Shown here one piece after another: positions 49,063-60,705 of a DNA stretch of 64,000 nucleotides (position 1 is the stretch's first letter; each line of letters starts with the position of its first letter). A model generated the notes under the pieces. That model saw nothing but the letters and a program-made list of their open reading frames with translations. It did no database searches and was not told the DNA's origin. The translations under genes were made by a program, and so were the position numbers. Origin of the DNA: Berberis thunbergii (lineage: Eukaryota; Streptophyta; Magnoliopsida; Ranunculales; Berberidaceae); NCBI GenBank assembly GCA_003290165.1, contig QNQO01002067.1, forward strand, positions 62,001 to 126,000. The letters are read 5' to 3'.

Positions 49063-49651
49063 CCAGACAAAGAAAACCTCAAAGGCTCAAAGAGAGATAG
49101 ACAGACAGAAAAGCATACAGATGCCATTTATCATACAGACAGATAAGCCATTTATCATACATGTTAGTGAATACTATATTTGGTTAAGTGTGAATGGTTC
49201 ATTGTTTATGTGAGGCACCTCGTAATCTTTGCTTTGCATACAAACAAATGTGGTAAGCTGAGTAAGCAATGATCACATCTGGTTCAAATCTTTTTTAACA
49301 ATAACAATCAAAATGTGGATGACGAGTTAAGATATAAAACGATAACAATGTATATTGGAAATACTAACAATCAAAATATTTTAAAATGTGGATGATATTA
49401 ACAATAACAATCTTTTCAAATCTGCAATAATAAAAAGTAGAGATCAATGCATACTTGTATATTGGAAATACTTGAGCACTCAAATCTCAGTCCATGACGA
49501 GTTAAGATATAAAACGAATATCTCGTTTATTCATCTTCTCGTATGAAGCTTGGCAATGGTCCCACTTCAACCATATCAGATAGCAGGGAAGAGTCTTGAG
49601 GACTCAAATCTGCATATGATGTTTTCAAAGGCAATGAACAAATTATACATG

Positions 49652-49683
49652 GGTAATCAAATTGGCACTTTTATAACAACTCT
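49652..49683. mobile_element. CACTA-type MITE copy 2, left piece
   Basis: CAAATTGGCACTTTTATAAC matches the end of the MITE at 36499-36807 read in reverse, up to the point where CACTA-2 begins. It continues in register at 56603. Confidence 0.8.
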
Positions 49684-49699
49684 CACTACAATAGATTTG

Positions 49700-50100
49700 T
49701 TTTTAGCGGCGCTTCTCAAAGCGACGGTATAGGGAAAAATGTGTCGGTTTAGATCATTGACGGCATTTTATAAAGCGTCGGTAAAAGTGTGTGTCGTGAA
49801 AGGATTAATGACGCTTTAAACGAAGCACCAGTTAAAATAAACATTTACGGTGCTTATGAAGCGCCGATAAAGCTTACATAAGCGCCGCCAGAGACATGGA
49901 TACGTCAATTTCAGTTGGACAAAAGCGCCGTATTTGTAACCCTTTAATGGCGCTATAAAGCGTCGGTAAAGATATTTTGCGACGCTTTTAAAGCGTCAGT
50001 ATGTCAATAAACCCGCAAAATGAACCTTTTAATGGCGCTTTAAAGTGCCGGCTATGCTAACAAATTGTAATGGCGCTTTCAAAGCGCCAGTTATGTTAAT
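49700..50100. repeat. CACTA-2 left subterminal repeats
   Basis: About ten copies of AATGGCGCTTTAAAGCGCCG and variants, palindromic around TTTAAA; family distinct from the AACGGTT repeats of CACTA-1. Confidence 0.9.
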
Positions 50101-51030
50101 ATGCCTAGAAAAAAAATCAATTTCAAGGCACGCCTCAACCTGCATCAATAAAAAAATTAAAAACACATCACACCAGCAACATCGGTAAAGTTCCCTAAAG
50201 AAACTACTAAGAAATTAATAAATTTTCAATCTGATAACCTGGAAGAAGAAGTTGCAAATTCCAAAATAATGCAATAATCTTTGTTATTGAGATTCTTCAG
50301 GTACAATAAATTAATTCATGCAATCTCCAATGAAAGTGATGTAACTCAGAATTTAGAAAAGGGCAGGGGTGTTTCACCCTCCGAAAGCAAATTCATGCAT
50401 GGTTAGTCATATACTTGACCAATCCTAGATAATCAACACATTAAAAACCTAGACAGTTTTGAACTATGAAGTACATCCTCCAAATCAAAACTCATGCCCA
50501 AGACCACTTAATAGTCAAGTAGTGATAAACAAAAGCATTCCCTGATGCCTGATCATCTTATTCAAATAAGTTGGCAGTCTATCAGAGAAAATTCAAGGCA
50601 CAAGCAGAAAGAATAATTATCTTGATAGCATCAAATGGTACATTCTAGTTTCTTCATGAAGACTTACTGCATAATGGAAAAAAAGAAATGAAAGAATTTT
50701 AGAAAATCTTCAAGAAAATGAGCATGAGTTTTATCTCCTATTTGATACACATTGTCTAAATAAATGATTACTGAAAGCCATTTTCAAGCTTTTGGGGCAG
50801 GTACCATATAAAAACAACTAATCTAGTTTGGCTATCAAGCAACAGGAAAAAAATGTTGCTCTTTTTATAAGGATTTTAATTGTTTTTACCAGACAAATAA
50901 CTGGTTATGAAGAAAGTCTTTATTCTTTTCTATTCCTTTTCTAACAAAGCAACAGGAAAAAAGATGAAAATACAAAATGAGATGGGAATGATCAATACAA
51001 ACAAATATATTTTGTATCTGAATAGATTAT
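50101..51030. other. CACTA-2 interior, non-coding
   Basis: AT-rich sequence with no recognisable gene or captured exon. Confidence 0.45.
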
Positions 51031-51038
51031 AAGTGGGT

Positions 51039-51087
<49 letters not shown>
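51039..51087 (+). repeat. Poly-G run of 49 bases
   Basis: Uninterrupted G tract preceded by GTGGGT. Homopolymers of G this long are very rare in plants. It could form G-quadruplexes; length is also easily misread in sequencing. Confidence 0.95.
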
Positions 51088-51088
<1 letters not shown>

Positions 51089-51370
51089 ATAATACACCCT
51101 TGAATTACAGAATCAAACAGGAAAGGGTGGAAGGGGGTATTGGTTAACACACATTCAAAACAGAATTTTGAAACCCAATGGTCTAAGAGGAAGAGATGTA
51201 GAAAATGCAATCTTATTATGTACACACAACCACCCTTTCCTCTGCTCTATATTATAACAACAATCCTTAATCCAACATGTGCACAAAATCATATGGGTTG
51301 AGTAGAGAAGCATCTCACACAACCACCAAGAATGGAAGATATAAGCTAATGACAGAAAAATAAGGATTTT

Positions 51371-51636
51371 CTAGTACCTATATCCTAAGCAGCTCGATTG
51401 TGGTGGGGCAGGCGGCAAACGATTTGGAGTGCAGCGGCTGCCAGAATTAGAGCTTGGGCCGTCATCTGGGTCATTGTACCGTTGGCTACGACCATTGCTA
51501 CTAGCAGATATGCTGCTAGATCTATTGTAATCAGCCCGACCATTTGTTGCTGCATCCATACGACTGTCATCTCACAAGCAGAGCACTCGGCACCAGTCAA
51601 ACCACCAGATATATCCACCACAATCTTTATGCCAGC
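51371..51636 (-). pseudogene. Captured aspartic protease exon (plant-specific insert)
   Basis: The minus strand reads AGIKIVVDISGG..GAECSACEMTVVWMQQQM, the saposin-like plant-specific insert of phytepsin/cardosin-type aspartic proteases, including its C-S-A-C-E-M motif. Sequence after QQM diverges (Ser/Asn-rich), so a second fragment may be fused. The exon is interrupted by the TRIM cluster at its 5' side: its first bases (CAG acceptor, TGCTGG) lie at 52687-52700 beyond the TRIM. A small captured exon, not a working gene. Confidence 0.7.
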
Positions 51637-52686
51637 TGTGAGACCCTGAGTGGGCGGACCTGAGGTGAGGGTTGGAGCCCAACAGGCCCAATAGGCCGAG
51701 AAGGGTTGGACGAGCTACAAGGGGAATCATAGTCCCATATCGCCTAGGTAGGGGAGGAGGATGATCCTTATATGTGCGGGGTCAGCTCCCCATTGTATCG
51801 ACGCGTTTTAAAGTCGTGAGGGCCGAATGGTAGCCCAAAGCCGACAGTATCGATACAGTGCGGGAGGGGGTCATCACAGTTTGGTATCAGAGCCTGACCC
51901 AGCCGAAAGTATGCCACGTGGAGGTGGGCCCTCGGGCAACGTGGACGTTGTGCCTGTGTGCCAACGAGGACGTTGGGCTCCCTTATGGGGGTGGACTGTA
52001 ATACCCTTGTGTGGGCGGACCTGAGGGGAGGGTGCGGGAGAGGTCCATGATGGCGAAGCCCAATAGGCATGTGGATCCCAAGAGGGGTTAGGCGAGCTAC
52101 CAAGGGGATATTATAGTCCCACATCGCCTAGGTGAGAGAAGGGGATGTGTTATATATGTACGAAGTTGGATCTACAAAGTACTACGCGTTTTAAAGTCAT
52201 GCGGGCATTGAGACCAAAGCGGACAATATAGTACTCTGTGGATTGGGTCGTGACAATTTGGTATCAGAGCCTGACCCAGCCGGAAGTATGCCACGTGGAG
52301 GTGGGCCCTCGGGCAATGTGGATGTTGTGCATGTGTGGCCAACGAGGACGTTGGGCCTTAAGGGGGTGGATTGTGAGACTTTGAGTGGGCGGACCTGAGG
52401 TGAGGGTGAGGGTTGGAGCCCAACAGGCCCAATAGGCAGGTGACAATCCCCTCCCGCACTGTATCAATATTGTCCGCTTTGGGCTACCATCCGGCCCTCA
52501 CGGCTTTAAAACGCTTCGATACAATGGGAAGCTGACCCCGCACATATAAGGATCATCCTCTTCCCCTACCCAGGCGATATGGGACTATGATTCCCCTTGT
52601 AGCTCGTCCAACCCCTCTCGGCCTATTGGGCTTGTTGGGTTCCAACCCTCACCCTCACCTCAGGTCCGCCCACTCAAGGTCTCACA
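51637..52686. mobile_element. Multi-LTR TRIM with an inverted terminal LTR
   Basis: Order: LTR 51637-51878 (TGTGAGACCCTGAG..GTCATCACA), primer site TGGTATCAGAGC (51882-51893), a 100-bp spacer, purine tract ATGGGGGTGGAC, LTR 51997-52255, a second primer site and spacer, LTR from 52372 cut at about 52437, then an LTR in reverse orientation to 52686 (GGTCTCACA end). The array is bracketed by CCAGC (51632-51636, 52687-52691), a 5-bp duplication. It has no coding sequence. The direct LTR tandem followed by an inverted LTR mirrors the cluster at 19260-20257. Confidence 0.85.
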
Positions 52687-54024
52687 CCAGCACTGCACAA
52701 CAAATATTCAGAAAAGACTCAAGACAAATACATATCTAAAATATAATATGAACCATAATTCTTGTCACTGTATTCATCATGTAAATATTTAGATGATGGA
52801 AAACCGAACCTAACATCAGGAGTCCCATCAAAAGTACATAGTCGATTAGTCAGGAAAGGAAAATTACATGTCTGTGAAGCGGCTATCTCAATTGAAACTC
52901 GAGTACCCTGACAAATCGAACATAAGACAAACATGTTAGTCATTCTGACAGTACATCGATTTATGGTTTTTAGCACACTTATGATATTTGAACAAACGGT
53001 GTAGTAAAAAATAAAATAAAAAATTCCAATTAGTTTGCAAGATCACCAACAGACAATAGAACAAATCTATAGTCCCACATCGCCTAGGTGAGAGAAGGGG
53101 ATGTGTTATATATGTACGAAGTTGGATCTACAAAGTACTACGCGTTTTAAAGTCGTGCGGGCCTTGAGACCAAAGCGGACAATATAGTACTCTGTGGATC
53201 GGGTCGTGACAATTTGGTATCAGAGCCTGACCCAGCCGGAAGTATGCCACGTGGAGGTGGGCCCTCGGGCAACGTGGATGTTGTGCATGTGTGGCCAACG
53301 AGGACGTTGGGCCTTAAGGGGTGGATTGTGAGACTTTGAGTGGGCGGACCTGAGGTGAGGGTGAGGGTTGGAGCCCAACAGGCCCAATAGGCAGGTGACG
53401 ATCCCCTCCCGCACTGTATCAATATTGTCCGCTTTGGGCTACCATTCGGCCCTCACGACTTTAAAACGCTTCGATACAATGGGAAGCTGACCCCGCACAT
53501 ATAAGGATCATCCTCCTCCCCTACCCAGGCGATATGGGACTATGATTCCCCTTGTAGCTCGTCCAACCCCTCTCGGCCTATTGGGCTTGTTGGGTTCCAA
53601 CCCTCACCCTCACCTCAGGTCCGCCCACTCAAGGTCTCACACCAGCACTGCACAACAAATAGTCAGAAAAGACTCAAGACAAATACATATCTAAAATATA
53701 ATATGAACCATAATTCTTGTCACTGTATTCATCATGTAAATATTTAGATGATGGAAAACCGAACCTAACATCAGGAGTCCCATCAAAGTACATAGCCGAT
53801 TAGTCAGGAAAGGAAAATTACATGTCTGTGAAGTGGCTATCTCAATTGAAACTCGAGTACCCTGACAAATCGAACATAAGACAAACATGTTAGTCATTCT
53901 GACAGTACATCGATTTATGGTTTTAGCACACTTATGATATTTGAACAAACGCTGTAGTAAAATTAAAATAAAAATTCCAATTAGTTTGCAAGATCACCAA
54001 CAGACAATAGAACAAATCTATAGT
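52113..54024. repeat. Tandem duplication, unit about 955 bp
   Basis: 52113-53068 and 53069-54023 are almost identical, differing by scattered substitutions and small indels. Both units start at ATAGTCCCACATCGCCTAGG. ATAGT follows the second copy too (54020-54024), so the junction shows 5-bp microhomology. The unit contains the second half of one TRIM LTR, a TRIM spacer, the inverted LTR and about 380 bp of unrelated sequence. Confidence 0.92.
52719..52976 (-). pseudogene. Unrecognised captured exon, duplicated
   Basis: Open minus-strand stretch with MFVLCSICQGTRVSIEIAAS and PFLTNRLCTFDGTPDVRFGF; the second copy lies at 53691-53933 with a frameshift. It may be a captured exon. I recognise no family. 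Confidence 0.35.
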
Positions 54025-55800
54025 AGCTCAACTAAGCATAAGAATATGGTTTTTCAACATGGGACAAGAAATATGGCTTGTCCTATCCACTTTATCCAAA
54101 CTTGTTCTAGTTAATACCTAGCAATGTAGCAGGTCCATGCTAACTCAATTGGTTCTGTCCCATCTGATGCCTAGAAAACTTTTCTAACCTTGCCCACTCT
54201 GGTTCTGTCCCACCAAATAGATGCTTCAACTTTCAGGTTTCACCTTACATGACATGTGGTCCTAACCTGCTTACCCAGCTGCAATATCTAGTGGAGATAC
54301 ACATAGTAGATGAACAAAGAGATGCTTTACGAGAGCTAATTCAGTTAATGATAGAGATGATAGACTTTAAAGAATTCCCTAGGATCCATGGAATAACATT
54401 CTCATCCGACAAGTGAAATGTTGAAGGCAAACAGGAAGTATGAAATCATGAGAGATGAAAATATATTCTTATATACGATGTATCCAAGTATGAATCAGAA
54501 TGTTGCCGAAGCTTTCAATCGATGCATCAGAACACATTATATAATAGCTTTGCAAGAAGGATCCCCTCTAAGAAAATTATCTTCTCGAATGTATCTAAAG
54601 TACCTAATCCCCAACATTTCTAAGCATTGACATGCTCTTTGGCATCCATTCCTTTCCAATAGCCTCCCAAGCATAATCCCAATCTTTTTCTTTACCCTAG
54701 CAGGCAAAAACCCCAAACAGTCCATGATCAGTTGGAGCAAAGCAACAAAGTTTCTGAGGTGTCATTTGTTTTTCTATGTGGCAAATTCCGTGTCATCTAC
54801 ATGGGTTTATATAGTGTCTCACACGCTCCTAAACAATTAGTTCACGCGTCTCATGTGTGCAAAGCCTTCCTTCCCTATATATAAGGATAATTTTCTCCTC
54901 CTATTCCCCAAAACAATATTAGATAATTTATAAAAATTTCAATGTTTTTGATGCACTTTTTTTCATTTATCTTTTCAGTAAATTGTTTGATTAAAGTATA
55001 CTGATATATATACTAGCATAAAACTATAAAGAAGGAAGTAGAAACCTCCAAAGATAACCTACTTATAATGTTTATATCAGAGCTAACAAATTCAAGAGCC
55101 ACAATAAATCGATAACAAATGAACACAAAATCCAATAGTATTTTAATCTAGCTCTGCATGAAGCGCACAAAATATAGCAGTATACATACTCCATACATGG
55201 CCTGTGCAGATCACAAGGGCTAAAAATGCACAAAGAGCTGCCATATCAGCTCAAAATTTAATATAAAAAATACATCACGAAAAAATACAAAGAAAAAAAA
55301 AGTAAATTCAGCAAGAAACCCTAGAAATCGGTTTAAATACACTTGGATGATCGATGTTGTGCATGATAGAACATACATATGATAAAGAGAAGCAACAGAG
55401 ACAATCGAAAGAGATTAAAAAAGAGGGATTCATCAAAAACCAAATCCCTATATTTGGAAATCATCAAATAGAGATTCGATTGTTGAGTTTCTTCTCTTTT
55501 GTTGCTATTCGAGTGTTCTTGAACTCGATTGTACCTTGAGTTTCTTCTCTTTTGTTGCTATTCGAGTGTTCTTGAATGAGTACCACCACCACCACAATGT
55601 TTGAGAGATTCAACAGAGATATCAAGGAGATGAGAAGAGCGGTCAGACCGAGAGCGAAGAAGGGAAAAGGGAAGGATGGAGAGGGAACGAGCGGACTGGA
55701 AGCGCTAACGAGAGGAAGGAGGAAGGAGTGAAGTCACGAGTGCGGGATAGGGAAGGAGGAAGGAGGAAATAGGGAAGTCGCGAGCGCAGGAGGGGAGGAG
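54025..55800. other. CACTA-2 interior, mostly non-coding
   Basis: Includes short open stretches (54418-54630 plus; 54537-54740 minus) of unknown nature. A 67-bp tandem duplication lies near 55483-55576 (GTTTCTTCTCTTTTGTTGCT ATTCGAGTG twice). A GA-rich tract at 55620-55800 precedes the subterminal repeats. Confidence 0.5.
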
Positions 55801-55829
55801 ATTATAAATGGGTCGACGTTCTAATTCGG

Positions 55830-56570
55830 CATTTCTTAAATCTAATACAGCGTATTAAAACAAAATTTTATTTCATTTAGCGGGATGGATTGGCGAGTTT
55901 TTTTTCGATCTTTACCGGCGCTTCCAAACAAAACGCTGGTATTGTTTGCGCTTTACCGGCGCTTATTTACACAACGCTGGTATTGCTACATCTTTACAGG
56001 CGCTTTTTTACATCTAATACGGCGTTTCAAAAACACAATTTTATTTTGGGTTTTTTTTATCTTTACCGGTGCTTTAGGAACTAAACGCCGATATTGTTAT
56101 CTCTGTACCAGCGCTTCCAAAACAAAATGTCGGTATTGTTAGTCTCTTTACCAGTGCTTTTTATATAAACGTCGTTACTGCTTATGACTCAATTCGCAAA
56201 TTGATCGCGGGTTTTTTGTTCTTTACCGGCGCTTCTTTATACAACACTGATATTGCTACATCTTTACAGGCGCTTTTTTACATCTAATACGGCGTTTCAA
56301 AAACACAATTTTATTTTGGGTTTTTTTCGATCTTTACCGCACTTTAGGAACGAAACGCCAATATTGTTATCTCTGTACCGGCGCTTCCAAAACAAAATGC
56401 CGATATTGTTAGTCTCTGTACCGGCGCTTTCTTATATAAACGCCGTTACTGCTTAAGACTCAATTCGCGGGAATCGATCACAGGTTTTTTTGTTCTTTTC
56501 CGGCGCTTTATAATCCAAACACTGTTATTAAATATGTTTTACCAGCGCTTTCTTTGAAACGCCATCGTGA
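55830..56570. repeat. CACTA-2 right subterminal repeats with internal duplication
   Basis: Many CTTTACCGGCGCTTC..AACGCCG motifs. A block of about 285 bp is present twice in tandem (about 55915-56205 and 56218-56500), sharing TCTTTACAGGCGCTTTTTTA and TCTAATACGGCGTTTCAAAA. Confidence 0.9.
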
Positions 56571-56602
56571 AAGTGTCGTTTTAGACATCGTTTTTTGTAA
56601 TG

Positions 56603-56879
56603 TCTCAAAACAATATCACTTTTGAGATGTTACAATTTATCAAACAATTTCAAGTCAAAACTAAATTTAGTCAAAAAATGAAAAATAGTAACAAAAAAAA
56701 ATCATACAGTAAGTTGGATCACCATGAATAGTATCACTTTTACAACCATACTCTTCATGGTGATACAATTATTGTATCATTTTATTTATGAAAATGTGTA
56801 AAATTGTTAGGTGGATTGTTACACTTCAAAAGTGATACTGTTTTGGGGGTTGTTACAAAAATGTCAATTGAGTATAGTG
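56603..56879. mobile_element. CACTA-type MITE copy 2, right piece
   Basis: Resumes the MITE in register: CTCAAAACAATATCACTTTT, GATCACCATGAATAGTATCA, ACTTCAAAAGTGATACTG, ending GTCAATTGAGTATAGTG, a decayed CACTA end. Confidence 0.88.
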
Positions 56880-57690
56880 ATGCCACAACTTTTATGGGCA
56901 TGCCATTGTTTGTATGTCTAAATATGAGCCTGAATTGAATCCAACAGGATGAAAACATATCGAGCTGAATTGTCCTCAGGCTGGGCAAGCACTAGTCAAA
57001 AAGCCTAGAGCTGGTGTAGAATCTAGCTAGCAATTGCAATTTGCAGAGATCGGTGCATGATGCATTATGGGTCAAGTTGAGATGGGCTGGAATCTGGTCA
57101 ATTCCTACACAATCAGCAAAAAGAGAAACCTACCAAAAAGAAGAAAAATACATGAAAAGTAGAATCCAAAGCTCTTAACACTACTTTGAACTGATTATCA
57201 TATTTGCATTGCATGACAAAAATGTTACCAAAAACCTAAAAAGATAGATTCCCAAAAGTGGATGGATGACGATGAATGAAGTTGAGTCTCAATTCTCCAC
57301 CAAAAGACTTCACCATTAAGAAAAAAATCCACAAACACAATATTAGAGGATGAAGAAACCTCTTAAAGATCCCACATTATTCATCCCTTCAGTCCTCATC
57401 TCCAAAGCTAATAAAGGTTCAAGACAAGACGTACGTTCAAATCTGATTAAACAAACCAAGATAAAGCACCAAATTCTTATTTCTCTTTCCAATCTCCACT
57501 ACTACTCCATGCATCAAAACAAGCCGACACTTCTCATACCAATATCTAAAGTTTATGGCATAATTGATGAGTGTCAGCCATGTCATTTAGATTATGGAGT
57601 AGAAATCCACTTTATATTATCCAACTCAAAAATGGCACATCTTTGTTAATGAAAATTGTCATTAATTTATACATTGAGTTTGAAAGTATA
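56880..57690. other. Non-coding spacer
   Basis: No gene or element recognised. Confidence 0.4.
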
Positions 57691-57698
57691 AGAAGTGA

Positions 57699-57775
57699 AG
57701 AAGAAACCAGTTAATCAACCTTTGATTGAGGTAAAGAAGCCATCAGAAAACGAAACAATGAAAATCTAGTGTCAT
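57699..57775 (+). repeat. Host direct repeat bracketing plastid DNA
   Basis: AAGAAACCAGTTAATCAACC, TTTGATTGAGGTAAAGAAGC and ATCAGAAAACGAAACAATGA recur at 59372-59456. The sequence just before it (TTTATACATTGAG..AAAGTATAAGAA) recurs at 57813-57840. So a local duplication existed, and its second copy was split by the plastid insert. Confidence 0.85.
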
Positions 57776-57840
57776 TTCAAGAGGAGCGACTCAATTACAT
57801 TATACATAGAGTTTATACATGGAGTTTTAAAGTATAAGAA

Positions 57841-59370
57841 TGATTAAAGTAAAGGAATTATGTCGGGTTTGTTCGTGCATTGGAACCATGGTTATGGACC
57901 CGAATCCATTAGTACGGAACATTTTCTTTTCCAAGTGAAATCCCTTAGTATATGAAAGAGTGAAAAAGTGCTTTCGTTGTTGTGGAATAAGAAGTCTTCG
58001 TACCTTAATACATGTATTTAATATATTCGGAGCTATTAGAGTGGGATCCACTTTTTTTGAGAATATGAATCAAAGCAATAACTAGAATATTTCTAGTGGA
58101 AGAGCTTTCACAATCCCCGGAGAGATGGTTCACTAATTGATCGAGGGATAAGTAATTTGACTGATCATGAATGTTTGGTTCTTTTACTTTATTAGATTGG
58201 TTCTACATTAATTTTTTTCTCTTAGGCAACCCAATCTTTTTAGATAGCTCAAGAGGAATCTTTAGCTAAAATTCAGCAATGTCTAATATAACAACGATTG
58301 TCTCACGAATATTGTTTGTTCTGTTACTTTCTCTTTCATTGCATATTATCTACTTACGCAATCGCAGACATTTCTAAAACACCTCTAACAAAGGGACAAA
58401 TAGTCAATTTAGAAAGAATGTAGTGTCAACCTCTTTCAGATACGAATCCATCTAATTCAAAAGGGAAGAACTTGCATCTCAATCTCAATTTCGGGTTTGA
58501 TTCACATTCCATGTTTGATAAATATTTACAAGCCAAAAAGAGGGAAAAAAATAGTCTTTGTCTAAAGAAATGCGTTGAGAAACGGCAGATGGATAGAATC
58601 TTTCTACGAGCAAATCTCTCAAAAAAATGGAAGATGTTCCAAACATATCTGCCATGGTTCTTTACTTCAATATGGTAAAAATATCTCACTTTGATAGGGT
58701 ACCAATATCTACATCTAAATTTCATCCTTTTAGATACTTTTTTTGCCCTATTGCCGATGCCGATATCGATATGAAGTAGTAATAAAAAATTTGTATCCAT
58801 TTTTCACGATATTATAGATATATCATGGCGAATTACTCAGAAAATATGGTGGGCGATTCTTCCACAACGGAATCGGATAAGTAAGATTTCGAGGAAGTGT
58901 TTACATAGTCTTCGTCTTCTTCTGTTCGAAGAAATGATTCATCGAAATAATGAGTCACCCCTTTCATCCTGGGTACATCTAGGATCACCAAATACTCGAG
59001 AGTTCTTCTATTCAATCATTTTCCTTCTTGTTGCTAGATATCTCGTTTATACACATCTTCTCTTTGTTTCCCGAGCCTCTAGTGAGTTGCAGACAAAGTT
59101 CGAAAAGATCGAATTTTTGATGATTCCATCATAAATGATTGAGTTATACGAAAACTTCTGAATGGTATTCTCCATTTTAACTGAATTCTTTTTTGTTAAA
59201 GAATATCTTTCTAGTTGCTCTGAAACAATTAGGATATTTTCTAGAAGAAATACGAGGTTCTGCTTTTGGCAGCAACATGCTATTGGTGGTGGTCCAGTTT
59301 ATTGGGTCAAATCAATATGTTCTAAGAAAAAATATTTGAATATAAAAAAGACGGATTAAATCTAGATATT
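57841..59370. other. ycf2: Nuclear plastid DNA: rearranged ycf2
   Basis: 57860-58050, minus strand, encodes [39 protein letters not shown] and TNGFGSITM, from the C-terminal part of Ycf2. 58430-59350, plus strand, encodes [74 protein letters not shown] and [14 protein letters not shown] sequence, a more N-terminal Ycf2 region with several shifts and stops. The 58075-58425 middle is probably also plastid but I cannot place it. Pieces from two parts of one large plastid gene in opposite orientation point to joining of plastid fragments during integration. Confidence 0.88.
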
Positions 59371-59456
59371 AAAGAAGAAACCAATTAATCAGCCTTTCCT
59401 TTGATTGAGGTAAAGAAGCCATCAGAAAATGAAACAATGAAAATCTGGTGTCATCC

Positions 59457-60705
59457 CCCCTCAAGTGTATGGACTACATACATTACAAAATCAATTTCAT
59501 TGTTAACAGATTTATTGTTATGAATTATATTTTGAGCAGGGCTACACTAGTGGCTCAAATAGCATAATCTATAAATAGATAGGTTTCATCAAGGTTTGAT
59601 AGTTGTAAATGAAAGAAGGGTTAAGTTCGTTGTAAAGATTGATGCACAGGAGTTAGACAACTCCAGATTTTGAAGTAGTGACAGTATATATGATACAATC
59701 TCCAAAAGAATCGACTTGTAATTAATCTAATAAAAACCAAACACAATCAAAAATTATATACTAAATCCAAACATCTATTTCTTGAATATTTGAAGAAAAT
59801 TTCACATTGTCTAGTTAGACAATTGCGTAAGACTAAAAGTGAAGATTAATTATGTTTTCCTCAAACAAATTGTAGTTCGACCAGTATATTAAAACTGATA
59901 CACAGAGAATTTGATCTCAACACAAGTCAGTCCATGGGTCAAAAATATCAAGCTCCCAAAAGTGTGCCCACACTAGCTAATAGTGTTTAATTAGTGTTGA
60001 TAATTAGAGAAATATTCGTTGCTTAGGCCTTACTTCATTTCAAAGCAATCTGTTCAAAAATCAAACATGCATGTTAGGTGAGGGAGTGTTGAGTGTATAT
60101 GTATTACAAACATTATTCCCACCCATGGACCATCACATTCCCACACACCAGCCAACCAAGGTCTCCCACTCCAAATCAAATATAATTGAGCGATCCAGAA
60201 TCATTCATTTCCCTGTTCAGTCATGGAATCACTTTTTGATTAATTATTGTATATAGTTTTGTGTTATTTGATCCAATACATCATGATCAAATATCTAGAA
60301 TATAATATCTAGAATATAATCTCAAACTCATCATCATATTATGGTTGGGAATCTCTTTATATCTTGTTAATTATGTATAGTTAATTTCTACATGAAAGAA
60401 TGATCAAAACCATGCACGAAAACATCATGCATCACAACTAATAATATATACTTTGCCTAATACACTAAATCATGTTTGCGTTGAGTGGTCCAAAAACTTG
60501 AAGGTCAGGCAAACGTATAGGCAGAGGCGAATCTAGGATTGCAGACAAATGAGGGCAAATAGTGCACAACTATTTTACTATACAACTATTCAACTATATA
60601 TATTTGGCATAATTAGTTCAATTGTAGCTAGCAAATGAAAAACTTACTTTTTTTAATTGGAGAAAACAGAAGCAAATATGGAAGTATAAGATGAGAGTGG
60701 GCGAG
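59457..60705. other. Non-coding spacer
   Basis: AT-rich, no gene recognised. ATATCTAGAATATA is repeated at 60288-60318. Confidence 0.45.

Larger units (their letters stand above)
49684..56602. mobile_element. Second CACTA transposon, inserted into a MITE
   Basis: The left end is CACTACAATAGATTTG; the right end TTTTTTGTAATG is a decayed inverted CACTAC end. A 3-bp duplication TCT flanks it (49681-49683, 56603-56605). Subterminal repeats of the AGCGCCGGTAAAG / CTTTACCGGCGCTT type occupy 49700-50100 and 55830-56570 in opposite orientation. The 6.9-kb interior has no transposase. It carries a poly-G run, an aspartic-protease exon, a TRIM cluster and a large tandem duplication. Confidence 0.88.

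Noticed and set aside
51637..52686. Assignment to the Cassandra TRIM family
   Set aside because: No 5S-rRNA-like promoter is visible in the LTRs.
54418..54740. Open frames on both strands as genes
   Set aside because: Short, overlapping, unrecognised, inside CACTA-2; no splice or family support.
58276..58379. Small open frame starting MSNITTIVSRILFVLLL as a plastid membrane peptide gene
   Set aside because: It does not match any small plastid gene I know; likely a chance frame in the plastid-derived segment.
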